From positions 1 through 64,000 of the forward strand of contig NZ_JBBMFJ010000020.1 of the NCBI RefSeq assembly GCF_040096075.1: DNA of 64,000 nucleotides, read 5' to 3'. The notes under the pieces were generated by a model. It worked only from the letters and a program-made list of their open reading frames with translations, was not told the origin of the DNA and ran no database searches. Source of the stretch: Brotaphodocola faecis. Lineage in GTDB: Bacteria; Bacillota; Clostridia; Lachnospirales; Lachnospiraceae. Shown in pieces: positions 17,498 through 25,500 of the stretch. Position 1 is the first letter of the stretch. The number at the start of each line of letters is the position of its first letter. Position numbers and translations under genes: made by a program.

Positions 17498-18028
17498 TTA
17501 CTGGTCAACCTCAACCACTCCGATGTACGGAAGGTTGCGGTATTTCTGAGCGTAGTCCAAGCCGTAGCCTACTACGAACTCATCCGGAATGGTGAAACAG
17601 GTATAATCTACCTTAACCTGCTTCTTCACACGGCGCTCCGGCTTGTCGAGCAGGGTGCACAGGTGAATGCTCTTCGGTCCGCGCTGCTTTAATACCTCGA
17701 TCAGGTACGCAAGGGTGCGGCCGGAATCGATGATATCTTCCACGATCAGGACTTCCTTGTCTGCCAGGGACTCATCCAGGTCTTTGACAATACGGACTAC
17801 GCCGCTGGACTTGGTGTCATCTCCATAACTGGAAACAGACATGAAATCCATGGTGACCGGAACGGTGATGCGTTTTGCCAGCTCACAGGTAAAAAATACA
17901 CCGCCCTTTAAGATACAGATCAGGTGGATCTGCTTTCCCTCGTAATCTTTGCTGATCTGCTCTGCTACTTCACTGATTCGCTTGTTTACGTCTTCTTCCG
18001 GCAACAATACTCTGATCTTATCTGCCAT
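17498..18028 (-). CDS. hpt: hypoxanthine phosphoribosyltransferase
   Basis: Purine-salvage enzyme converting hypoxanthine or guanine plus PRPP to IMP or GMP. The 176-aa protein shows the PRPP-binding loop VLIVEDIIDSGRTL and the flexible-loop region MSVSSYGDDTKSSG. The ATG follows GGAGG and overlaps the end of tilS by 11 bp, so the two are translationally coupled, as in other Firmicutes where Hpt and TilS genes are adjacent. Confidence 0.96.
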   Translation of the reverse strand: MADKIRVLLPEEDVNKRISEVAEQISKDYEGKQIHLICILKGGVFFTCELAKRITVPVTMDFMSVSSYGDDTKSSGVVRIVKDLDESLADKEVLIVEDIIDSGRTLAYLIEVLKQRGPKSIHLCTLLDKPERRVKKQVKVDYTCFTIPDEFVVGYGLDYAQKYRNLPYIGVVEVDQ

Positions 18029-19475
18029 AATCTTTTCCTCCGTCGCAGGTTACCTGCAATATGTTTTCTGTGCGTTCTTCTATCTTATAGTATTCGCTGA
18101 TCCGGTATCCCACCACCCACAGCACATGACTGCCTTCTGCCAGAAGCAGAATCTGATCTCTTGTTTCTTTTGGGATCTTCTCGTCGATCATGTAACGGGT
18201 AATGGTCTTGCGACCTCCGGACGGCAGGATCAGGTAATCCCCCGCCCGTCTGGTTCTCACAGACAGCGTACCTTTAATTTTATCATAGTCAAACCATTTC
18301 GTATACTGGTTTTTGGGAATTTCCTGGTCTTTTTGACGAGAAAAAACGCTCATATGAAGCTCTGGGGCCCTCTGGTACACGGCGTTCCCGCCGCGGCCGC
18401 CAGTTTCACTGTCCAAAACCGGCTTCTCCTCCGTCTTTCTCATAATTTCCAGTGTCTCGTATCCGGTTCGCGCCATAAGCCCGCCCGGCAGATCGAGACG
18501 GCTTCCCACCGGTTTGCCCGCCAGTTCCGCAATGGCTGTGAAATGACGGCTGGTGATGTCCTTCCATCCCGGCTGCAGCCGGTCCAGCATATGCCGGATC
18601 AGATAGATTTTCAGGATGTCCGGCTGAGCCGCAAACACCGCAAGGGGAATTGCCGCACAATCCGGAGCTTCTTTCGGACCAGGCACCATGGAATTTTCGA
18701 CCGGTACGCGGGATGCCTCATTGTGTGCCATATCATTGGCCATCTGCCAGATTTTCTCTGCCTGCTGCCGCAGGTACACGTCTGCCTGGCCGATGATCTG
18801 TCCGGCCTGGAGAATGTGTTCCTCTGCCTGCTCATTTACTGTCTCTTTTAAAAGCGGAAGCACCTGACTGCGGATACGGTTTCTGGTATAATCCGCAGAC
18901 TGATTGGTGCTGTCCTCACACCAGTCAATATGCTCCGCCGTTAAATATGATCTTATCTCATCCCGCCCCACACAGAGAAACGGACGAATGCGCCGTCCCT
19001 GCAGCGGACGGATTCCGGCAAGCCCGGTCAGACCACTGCCGCGCAGAAGATGATGCAGAATGGTCTCCGCATTATCGTCCCGGTGATGAGCCAGGGCAAT
19101 TTTCACCTGGCCCCCGCCAGAAAGCTCCTGCTCCCATTTTTCAGCCTCTTCCTCCAGTATCCGATAACGCAGGATCCGCCCGGCTTCCTCCTCTGAAAGA
19201 CCACGCTCCGCTGCGTATGCCGGAACCTGACAGTGCGCCACAAAAAGCGGTACAGAAAAACGTTCGCAAAGGTTTCGCACAAAAACCTCATCCCGGTCCG
19301 CCTCTGCTCCGCGGATGCCATGGTGAACGTGAACCGCGCGAAGCGCAAAATCCAGCCGTTTCATCACCGTCAGTAAACACACGGAATCCGCCCCGCCGGA
19401 AAGCGCCACGATCACCGCATCCCCCGGGGCAGCCATGTCCTGTTCCCGGATATAATCTCTCACTTTATTTAACAT
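18018..19475 (-). CDS. tilS: tRNA(Ile)-lysidine synthase
   Basis: Modifies the wobble C of the CAU-anticodon tRNA-Ile to lysidine so that it reads AUA; essential in most bacteria. The PP-loop motif is VALSGGADSVCLL, followed by HVHHGIRG and ALAHHRDDNAETILHHLLRGSG typical of the N-terminal domain. The C-terminal part (about 370-485) matches the TilS substrate-binding domain, including RRAGDYLILPSGGRKTITRYMIDEKIP. The start at 19475 follows AGGAAAG. A longer frame to 19532 would run through the miniature element at 19512-19538 and is not used. About 485 aa. Confidence 0.95.
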   Translation of the reverse strand: MLNKVRDYIREQDMAAPGDAVIVALSGGADSVCLLTVMKRLDFALRAVHVHHGIRGAEADRDEVFVRNLCERFSVPLFVAHCQVPAYAAERGLSEEEAGRILRYRILEEEAEKWEQELSGGGQVKIALAHHRDDNAETILHHLLRGSGLTGLAGIRPLQGRRIRPFLCVGRDEIRSYLTAEHIDWCEDSTNQSADYTRNRIRSQVLPLLKETVNEQAEEHILQAGQIIGQADVYLRQQAEKIWQMANDMAHNEASRVPVENSMVPGPKEAPDCAAIPLAVFAAQPDILKIYLIRHMLDRLQPGWKDITSRHFTAIAELAGKPVGSRLDLPGGLMARTGYETLEIMRKTEEKPVLDSETGGRGGNAVYQRAPELHMSVFSRQKDQEIPKNQYTKWFDYDKIKGTLSVRTRRAGDYLILPSGGRKTITRYMIDEKIPKETRDQILLLAEGSHVLWVVGYRISEYYKIEERTENILQVTCDGGKDYGR

Positions 19476-19511
19476 CTTATCTTTCCTGTATACAATCCTG
19501 ATTATTCTATC

Positions 19512-19538
19512 GTAACTGTTCAGTACCCTCACAGTTAC
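19512..19538. mobile_element. 27-bp miniature element (short form) upstream of tilS
   Basis: Identical over 27 bp to the copy at 5655-5681, with ends GTAACTGT and ACAGTTAC. It is flanked by the perfect 8-bp direct repeat ATTCTATC (19504-19511 and 19539-19546). It lies 36 bp before the tilS start, in the spoIIE-tilS gap. Confidence 0.88.
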
Positions 19539-19601
19539 ATTCTATCAACATTTAAACTATACCCGCAATTTTCGTCCTGCGCAAGCAGTCTTTTTCTCGT
19601 T

Positions 19602-19631
19602 ACGGTTCACACGTTGCGCAAAACAATAACG
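19602..19631. repeat. degenerate TTGCGCAA-centred repeat, copy 1
   Basis: Read on the minus strand this stretch begins CGTTATTGTTTTGCGCAACG and continues TGTGAACCG. It resembles 42292-42320 and, on the minus strand, 54085-54113. All three lie in intergenic DNA near other repeats. Function unknown. Confidence 0.4.
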
Positions 19632-19650
19632 GGGTTTCGGCAAACTCACG

Positions 19651-21057
19651 CTACCGCTTCCAGATTCCTGCCACCAGTACTGTCATATCATCATTCATGC
19701 CTCCGTTCTGGCAAGCAAACCGCAAAATCCGCTCTGCCATGTCCTGCGGCGTCTTCACCGGCATGGACTCCAGATACTCTTTTAAGCTGCGTTCCTTCTC
19801 AAGGCCCGGGCAGGCCTCCAGCACGCCGTCCGTCATCATAATGACCCGGTCGTCGTCCCAGAGCTTGCGGGAAAGAAGTACCGGCTCTGCCTGGGAGATC
19901 ACGCCTGCAGGCAGATTCCCGGCGTCCAGGATCTCTGCCTGACCGTCACTGAGCACAAAGGTGGCCACCGCTCCCATCTTCATGGCCTCCAGCACACCGC
20001 TGCAAAGATCCACACAGCACAGATCCAGCGTGGCCGGATGCTGTTCCATCCCGGTTAACAGAAGAATCGTATTCACCATTTTCAGGGCCGAACGGGCGGA
20101 AAACCCCGTCTCCAGAAGCTGCTGCAAAAGCTCGATCACCTTCCGGCTCTCCTGGGCCGCCGTTTCCCCGCTCCCCATGCCATCGGAAAGACTCATGATC
20201 ACCTGACCGGGAAGACTCCCGGAATAGGTATAATTATCCCCGGAAATCCCGCTCCCATTCTTTGACATGCGGGCAACCCCGTACATCATCCGGTATTCTC
20301 CCGGTTCCAGAAACCGCACAACCCCGGGCTGCCTTGTGATAAGCGCCCGGGTGTCCGGCGGCGCGTACCAGCCCTTTCCGCCCGCAGCCTGTCCAAACAG
20401 CGCAGCCGCCTCCTTTGCCGTCATGCAACGGCTCCCCAGAGCATGCAATGTCACATAGGCCTCCCGGTAACGGTTTTCGTGCTCCAGAAGCAGCATATTG
20501 TCTACCGAAATCTGATGAAGACGGAAGATCCGCCGCACTGCATCTTCCTTTTCCTCTGTAATATCCGCGGCCTGCCCCATCTGGCTGGCAAACTCTTCCA
20601 GCATCACGGCCAGTTCCCGAAACTGCACCATAACCGTATCCCGGCTCTCCAGAAAACGGTTTTTCCACTCCAGATTCATGGTTGCCCGCCCCAGATTCCG
20701 GTTGAGCTGTGCCAGATACGCCTCTTTATTCCGGCAGGTTTCCAGGAACAGCCGGGGCATGTCCTCATATTCCACCCTACCCTTCTGCTCAAAGGACCGG
20801 AGCAGATAATACAGATAGTAACTGCCATCCTTGTCCGCGTCGCTGTACAGGTTGCACCGGCTGCACTGCCCGCACACTACGGCCGCTGCCGTCTGCATAG
20901 CTGCCAGAGCATCCTCCCTGGTCAGTCCCCGTTCCTCCTCCATCCGGTCATTGCACGCCCGGGCCAGGACTCCCAGCGACCGGGCCATCTCACTTAGTCT
21001 CTCTGCCGTATATATATTCACATCAGCCATATCCCGGCGCCGTTTTCGCTTCCACAC
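19651..21057 (-). CDS. spoIIE: SpoIIE-type PP2C phosphatase lacking the membrane domain
   Basis: SpoIIE dephosphorylates SpoIIAA-P to switch on sigma-F in the forespore. The C-terminal phosphatase domain is intact, with LSDGMGSGETAAQ, MMTDGVLE and NDDMTVLVAG giving the metal-binding aspartates. Before it is the cysteine-bearing linker region (VVCGQCSRCNLYS). What is missing is the roughly 320-residue N-terminal segment of about ten membrane helices: the gene makes only 468 aa from a GTG at 21057 behind AGGAGGGG, and divIC ends only 75 bp upstream. Synteny leaves little doubt about orthology. Activity at the septum would need another way to reach the membrane. Confidence 0.88.
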   Translation of the reverse strand: MWKRKRRRDMADVNIYTAERLSEMARSLGVLARACNDRMEEERGLTREDALAAMQTAAAVVCGQCSRCNLYSDADKDGSYYLYYLLRSFEQKGRVEYEDMPRLFLETCRNKEAYLAQLNRNLGRATMNLEWKNRFLESRDTVMVQFRELAVMLEEFASQMGQAADITEEKEDAVRRIFRLHQISVDNMLLLEHENRYREAYVTLHALGSRCMTAKEAAALFGQAAGGKGWYAPPDTRALITRQPGVVRFLEPGEYRMMYGVARMSKNGSGISGDNYTYSGSLPGQVIMSLSDGMGSGETAAQESRKVIELLQQLLETGFSARSALKMVNTILLLTGMEQHPATLDLCCVDLCSGVLEAMKMGAVATFVLSDGQAEILDAGNLPAGVISQAEPVLLSRKLWDDDRVIMMTDGVLEACPGLEKERSLKEYLESMPVKTPQDMAERILRFACQNGGMNDDMTVLVAGIWKR

Positions 21058-21132
21058 AAAAAATCCCCTCCTGAACCACAATATATGCGGCAGGAAAGGA
21101 TCCTATGTCTGTTACTTTCAGTCTCGTCTGTT

Positions 21133-21459
21133 CTAGTTGTCTTTTGGTCTTGGTTTGAGCAAAATTTCGTCTGGTTTGACCAGTCCCAGCTTCTGCTTGG
21201 CCACTTCCTCTATGTACTGCTTGGTCTGTACATAGACTCTGCGTTCTTCCAGTTCCGTGGCCCGTTTCTGTTCGTTTTCCACCTGACGGGTCAGCGATTC
21301 TTCTTTGGCCTGATACTCCACGAGCTTCTTCTCCATGGAGGTATTCTTAACATTCACGACCACCGCCAGACTTAAAACCACTACGGTAATTCCGATAATG
21401 GCCAGTCGGTTGCCCAGGCCCTCTCTGCGTTTTTTGCGCCCCGTTCCCCGCGTTTTCAT
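21133..21459 (-). CDS. divIC: septum formation initiator DivIC/FtsB-like protein
   Basis: Small bitopic division protein that works with FtsL and the divisome. The 108-aa protein has a basic cytoplasmic N-terminus, one membrane helix (about 20-37), a coiled coil of roughly 45 residues (NTSMEKKLVEYQAKEESLTRQ onward) and a conserved tail YIEEVAKQKLGLVKPDEI. The ATG at 21459 follows GGTGAG. Its place between yabQ and spoIIE is the usual one. Confidence 0.92.
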   Translation of the reverse strand: MKTRGTGRKKRREGLGNRLAIIGITVVVLSLAVVVNVKNTSMEKKLVEYQAKEESLTRQVENEQKRATELEERRVYVQTKQYIEEVAKQKLGLVKPDEILLKPRPKDN

Positions 21460-21507
21460 ATTTCTCACCAGCTTTTTGTTATCCTGACTTTCTAATTCGA
21501 TGTTATG

Positions 21508-21837
21508 TTACCTGTGTAATTTCATTCTAATGCATCGAAGAACCATTTTCAAGAGCTTTCGCAAATTTCTGCTGATGATCCTGTCATAAAAAAGCATGGA
21601 TACAAAAATACATCCGATAATATAAAAACGCAGTGCCCCGTCATTCTCCCGGTACAAAAACAGGAAGGTGAAAAAACCGGCCCAGATCCAGTAGCAGAAA
21701 TCCTCCAGTCCCAGCGCCAGACTCCTGTGAGGCACCAGAAACCGGAACAGCCGGATGAGATCGTACACCATCATAAGAACCGCGCCCACGGAAATACTCT
21801 GGAGCAGAAGCCGCGCCTCCCGGCATACCGCAGCCAT
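21508..21837 (-). CDS. yabQ: spore cortex protein YabQ
   Basis: Membrane protein of the outer forespore membrane needed for spore cortex formation in Bacillus. The 109-aa sequence has three to four hydrophobic stretches (LLLQSISVGAVLMMVYDLIRLF, FCYWIWAGFFTFLFLY, FYIIGCIFVSMLFYD). Its ATG overlaps the yabP stop (ATGA), so the pair is coupled. Confidence 0.9.
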   Translation of the reverse strand: MAAVCREARLLLQSISVGAVLMMVYDLIRLFRFLVPHRSLALGLEDFCYWIWAGFFTFLFLYRENDGALRFYIIGCIFVSMLFYDRIISRNLRKLLKMVLRCIRMKLHR

Positions 21838-22121
21838 CAGCCAAAGAGCCGGGCCAGAATGGACTGTCCGGCCTTCCGGTATGCCTCGTTGGAAGAGTAG
21901 GCCAGGCTGTCTATCTGCCCTTCTACCTCCATCTCTCCCTTTTCCACCGTGAGCCGGCTGACATGGAGATCTTTTCCCTTGATGGTCAGAAGACCCATGT
22001 CCGTATCCATCACCACCTGGTTTTCGTCAAAGGATACCACTTCCCGCACCCCTGTCAGGCTTGCCGCATTGCGGTTCTCCAGCCTGCAGGCATGGGCGCG
22101 GATTCCGGATCTTTCTTCCAC
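21837..22121 (-). CDS. yabP: sporulation protein YabP
   Basis: Small soluble protein of the YabP/YqfC family, partner of YabQ in cortex assembly. The 94-aa product has the family signature: NRNAASLTGVREVVSFDENQ, then TDMGLLTIKGKDLHVSRL and a closing GQIDSLAYS. It starts at GTG with GGGGAGG seven bases upstream. Confidence 0.92.
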   Translation of the reverse strand: MEERSGIRAHACRLENRNAASLTGVREVVSFDENQVVMDTDMGLLTIKGKDLHVSRLTVEKGEMEVEGQIDSLAYSSNEAYRKAGQSILARLFG

Positions 22122-22198
22122 AAAAAAACCTCCCCGCCTGAACTCATGGTTCAGTATATGGGAAGGTTTTACTGTTTATGAAAGTAATGATGTAAGAA

Positions 22199-22438
22199 TC
22201 AGAGGTAGCGGTAGAGTTCTTTTGCATCGTCCTTGCGGACGGTTTCCTGCACATCAAGAACCTCCACTTTCACGGAAGAAGTACCAAACTGAATCTCAAT
22301 GATGTCCCCGGCCTTCACGTTCACCGAAGCTTTGGCGGGGCGGTCATTGACCAGGACCCTTCCGGCATCGCAGGCTTCATTCGCGACAGTTCTTCGCTTA
22401 ATTAAACGGGATACTTTCAGATATTTATCTAGTCTCAT
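22199..22438 (-). CDS. rqcP: S4-domain RNA-binding protein RqcP (YabO/Hsp15 family)
   Basis: A 79-aa protein made of a single S4 domain (MRLDKYLKVSRLIKRRTVANE, then GRVLVNDRPAKASVNVKAGDII). In Bacillus subtilis, RqcP joins RqcH on obstructed 50S subunits during alanine tailing of stalled peptides. It begins 3 bp after the HU gene stop and opens the spore block. Confidence 0.93.
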   Translation of the reverse strand: MRLDKYLKVSRLIKRRTVANEACDAGRVLVNDRPAKASVNVKAGDIIEIQFGTSSVKVEVLDVQETVRKDDAKELYRYL

Positions 22439-22441
22439 AAA

Positions 22442-22717
22442 TTAAGCGTTTACAAGATCCTTTAATGCCTTACCAGCTTTGAACTTCGGGGTCTTGGAAG
22501 CCTCGATAGTCATGGTCTCGCCGGTTCTCGGGTTGCGGCCCTCTCTTGCTGCTCTCTCAGATACCTCGAAAGTACCGAAACCTACTAACTGGATTTTATC
22601 GCCTGCCTTCAGAGCCTCTGCAACTACATCGGTAAATGCCTTTACTGCTGCCTCTGCGTCCTTCTTGGAAAGACCTGCCTGCTCAGCTACTGCTGCTACT
22701 AATTCTGTCTTGTTCAT
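22442..22717 (-). CDS. hup: DNA-binding protein HU
   Basis: Nucleoid-compacting histone-like protein, 91 aa. The beta-arm motif GRNPRTGETMTIEASKTPKFKAGKALK is split here by its conserved parts GRNPRTGE and PKFKAGKALK. A perfect AGGAGG precedes the ATG. Its promoter has the -35 inside the last codons of the upstream gene. Confidence 0.98.
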   Translation of the reverse strand: MNKTELVAAVAEQAGLSKKDAEAAVKAFTDVVAEALKAGDKIQLVGFGTFEVSERAAREGRNPRTGETMTIEASKTPKFKAGKALKDLVNA

Positions 22718-22785
22718 TATTAATTCCTCCTAAATGCGATAACGGCCGGAAAGGTCGTTTTGTCGTAATTCATTTTGCCCTTTCA

Positions 22786-22814
22786 TTTATATCTGTTTTG
22801 CTATGCTTTGTCAA
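22786..22814 (-). promoter_or_regulatory. strong promoter for hup and the downstream spore block
   Basis: TTGACA (22809-22814), 17-bp spacer, TATAAA (22786-22791) on the minus strand. The -35 overlaps the last codons of the GH13-like gene (Leu-Asp-Lys-Ala-stop). Confidence 0.87.
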
Positions 22815-24693
22815 GGTTTTTCGCCTTTTTCTTTCCCTTAAACACCAGAACAGAGCGGGGCGGTACCATGCAGTTCTTCTGGTTTAAAACCCGTCGTTCC
22901 TGGCCTTCTTCGTAAAAGCCTCCCGCCGCGCTGTCACTGGTATCAAAGGACAGCGTCCACTCCAGATCCTTCGGCAGATTCGGAAGCGCAAAACCATGTG
23001 GCTCCCAGTGCATATTGAAGATCACAAAGAAAAAGTCATCGTTCTGTCCGTCCGGCTTCTTCGCGTAAGTTCCACAGTAAAGAATTCCGATCTGGCGGCG
23101 GAAATTCTCAAACTCCGGCTGCCATGCGTTGACGCCGTGGTAGGAAATATCCGGATGGCCACAGGCCAGATAATCCATGACCCGCGGTTCCTGCTCCATA
23201 TGGAACACCGGATGTGCCTTGCGGAACGCGATCACATGCTTCACAAAGTTAAGAAGTTCCTGATCCCATTTGTTGAAATTCCAGTTCAGCCAGGAGGTCT
23301 CATTGTCCTGACAGTAGGCATTGTTATTTCCGTTCTGAGAGTTTCCAAACTCATCTCCCGCCAATAAAACCGGCGTTCCCTGACTCAAAAAGAGCATGAG
23401 CATGGCGTTGCGCAGCTGTCTTGCCCGCAGCTCCAGAATCTTCTTCTTGCGGACCGGGCCTTCCACGCCACAGTTCCAGGAATAATTGTAGTCACTTCCG
23501 TCCCGGTTATTTTCCCCGTTGGCCTCATTGTGCTTCTGGTCATAGGAAACCATGTCCATCATGGTAAAGCCATTGGTGCCTGCCATGAAGTTTAACACAC
23601 CTGTCTCCGCGGGATTGCGGCGGTTGCGGTAGATCAGGCTGCTCATCTGCTCCTCATCGCCCTTTAAGGCGCGGCGCATATCGATGAGAAAGCCGTCATT
23701 ATATTCTCCAAGATGTTTTTTCTCCCCGGCAGATGGTTTCGGCGCATCCCAGGAGATCGCCCAGAGCTTGGTATCCGCCAGATACGGATCCTTTGCCAGC
23801 AGATCTGTCGGCGCATAGCCCGTCAGATGTATGCCATCCACATGGTACTCCCGTACCCAGAACCGCACCGTCTCCAGAACAAACTCCGGCACTTCCTTTC
23901 CGGAAAAATAAAGCTCCGGCACCACTTCCAGTCCTGCCCGGTGCAGCTCCCGCACCATATATTTAAATTCCGTCACCGGACTCATGCCCGGGTCCGCGTA
24001 GGATGCCTTTGGCGCAAACATTCCGGCCTTCGTGTAGCCCCAGTAATTCAGGCGTCCGGTCGGCTCACTGCTTCCGTAAGGATTGCCCTCCACGTTCTCC
24101 GGCATCATGACCTCCTGAAATTCTACCGCCGGTAAAAGTTCCAGCGTGGTAATTCCCAGCTCTTTCAGGTAAGGGATCTTGTCCACGACACCCCGGAAGG
24201 TTCCACGGTGCTCCGTGCCGGAGGAGACATGCTTTGTCAGGCCCCGCACATGGGCCCGGTAGACGATGCAGTCCTCATAGGGGATGTGCAGCGGCCTGTC
24301 GCCCTGCCAGTCAAACTCCGGCTCCGAAACCGGCGACAGTAAAAGCCGTTTTGCCTGGCTTAACCTTCCCCAGCGTTCCCGCCCGGCAAAGGAACGGCCA
24401 TACGGATCTGAAAACCGCTTTCCATCCGCCTCAAACGCATAGTAAAGCGCATCAAATGTTCCGTTTACCGTCATAGACCAGACATGTCCGGTCCTTGCTT
24501 CCTCCGGGAACGGAAGGCTCCGGATTTCCCGAAATCTTGCTTCTTTTCCGTTTTTGCCTTCCTGTTTCTCAAATAAAAGCAGGCTGCAAGCCTTCGCTGC
24601 AGCCACTACTGATACATGGATCCCCCCGTCTGTCTGTGTGAGACCCATGGGGTACACTTTGCTGTCATTCCTATCAATCTGATACTGTTCCAA
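22801..24693 (-). CDS. GlgX/isoamylase-like GH13 protein with lost catalytic triad (pseudoenzyme)
   Basis: A 630-aa homologue of glycogen-debranching enzymes with an N-terminal beta domain, a degenerate barrel and a C-terminal beta domain. Family text is clear (SYDQKHNEANGENNRDG, then NYSWNCGVEG, and later GTPVLLAGDEFGNSQNGNNN). Yet each catalytic position is changed: region II GxRxD reads G-I-H-L-T (Asp to Thr291, Arg to His289), region III xAEPWD reads A-I-S-W-D (Glu to Ile313), and region IV xHDG reads G-T-N-G (His-Asp to Thr373-Asn374). Region I DVVYNH is also gone, with a shortened loop. It may bind glucan or regulate another enzyme. Starts at TTG behind AAAGGCGGG; ATG at codon 16 is an alternative. 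Confidence 0.88.
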   Translation of the reverse strand: MEQYQIDRNDSKVYPMGLTQTDGGIHVSVVAAAKACSLLLFEKQEGKNGKEARFREIRSLPFPEEARTGHVWSMTVNGTFDALYYAFEADGKRFSDPYGRSFAGRERWGRLSQAKRLLLSPVSEPEFDWQGDRPLHIPYEDCIVYRAHVRGLTKHVSSGTEHRGTFRGVVDKIPYLKELGITTLELLPAVEFQEVMMPENVEGNPYGSSEPTGRLNYWGYTKAGMFAPKASYADPGMSPVTEFKYMVRELHRAGLEVVPELYFSGKEVPEFVLETVRFWVREYHVDGIHLTGYAPTDLLAKDPYLADTKLWAISWDAPKPSAGEKKHLGEYNDGFLIDMRRALKGDEEQMSSLIYRNRRNPAETGVLNFMAGTNGFTMMDMVSYDQKHNEANGENNRDGSDYNYSWNCGVEGPVRKKKILELRARQLRNAMLMLFLSQGTPVLLAGDEFGNSQNGNNNAYCQDNETSWLNWNFNKWDQELLNFVKHVIAFRKAHPVFHMEQEPRVMDYLACGHPDISYHGVNAWQPEFENFRRQIGILYCGTYAKKPDGQNDDFFFVIFNMHWEPHGFALPNLPKDLEWTLSFDTSDSAAGGFYEEGQERRVLNQKNCMVPPRSVLVFKGKKKAKNLDKA

Positions 24694-24744
24694 TTCTGCC
24701 CGCCTTTCCCGTTACGGCCTGTATTTCGTCCGCAGCGTGTTCTA

Positions 24745-25500
24745 TTATTTCAGGCACAGTTCCACCGGACAGTGATCGGAGCCGAACACCTCTGTATGGA
24801 TCTTTGCCGACTCCAGCCGGTCTTTTAAGCTGTCGGATACGCAGAAATAGTCGATCCGCCACCCCGCGTTTTTCTCCCGGGCCTTAAACCGGTAGGACCA
24901 CCAGGAATAAATGCCCTCCTGTTCCGGATAAAAATAGCGCCAGGTATCGGTAAAACCAGCCGCCAGAAGCTCCGTGAACTTTCCGCGCTCCTGGTCCGTG
25001 AAACCGGCATTGTTCCGGTTTGTCTTCGGATTCTTCAGGTCAATTTCCTGGTGTGCCACATTCAGATCACCGCAGAAAATAACCGGTTTCTTTTCATCCA
25101 GACCCTTCAGATATGCGCGCCACGCATTCTCCCACTTCATGCGATAATCGAGTCTTGCCAGCTCGTTCTGGGAATTTGGCGTATAGCACGTAATTACATA
25201 ATATGCAGGAAACTCCGCAGTTATGACTCTTCCTTCATGATCGTGTTCTTCCACACCGATTCCGTAGGTCACAGAAATCGGTTCTTCTTTTGTAAAAAGC
25301 GCGGTCCCTGAATAGCCTTTTTTCTCCGCGTAGTTCCAATACTGATGATACCCCGGAAGATCCAGGTCAATCTGCCCCGCCTGCAGCTTGGTTTCCTGCA
25401 GACAGAATACATCCGCGTCTGCCTCATAGAAGAAGTCCAGGAAATTCTTTCCCACACAGGCCCGCAATCCGTTCACATTCCAGGAAATCAGTTTAGTCAT
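24745..25500 (-). CDS. exoA: exodeoxyribonuclease III (AP endonuclease, ExoA/XthA)
   Basis: Base-excision repair enzyme cutting 5' to abasic sites and with 3'-5' exonuclease activity. The 251-aa protein starts MTKLISWNVNGLRA and shows CLQETKLQ (metal-binding Glu), CGDLNVAHQEIDLKNPKTNRN, and the C-terminal GSDHCPVEL with the catalytic Asp-His. The ATG follows AAGGAGAAG and overlaps the end of the nucleotidyltransferase gene by 8 bp. Confidence 0.97.
   Translation of the reverse strand: MTKLISWNVNGLRACVGKNFLDFFYEADADVFCLQETKLQAGQIDLDLPGYHQYWNYAEKKGYSGTALFTKEEPISVTYGIGVEEHDHEGRVITAEFPAYYVITCYTPNSQNELARLDYRMKWENAWRAYLKGLDEKKPVIFCGDLNVAHQEIDLKNPKTNRNNAGFTDQERGKFTELLAAGFTDTWRYFYPEQEGIYSWWSYRFKAREKNAGWRIDYFCVSDSLKDRLESAKIHTEVFGSDHCPVELCLK

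Noticed and set aside
19476..19532. Longer N-terminus for TilS
   Set aside because: The extension would be coded by the inserted miniature element; a good ribosome site supports the start at 19475.
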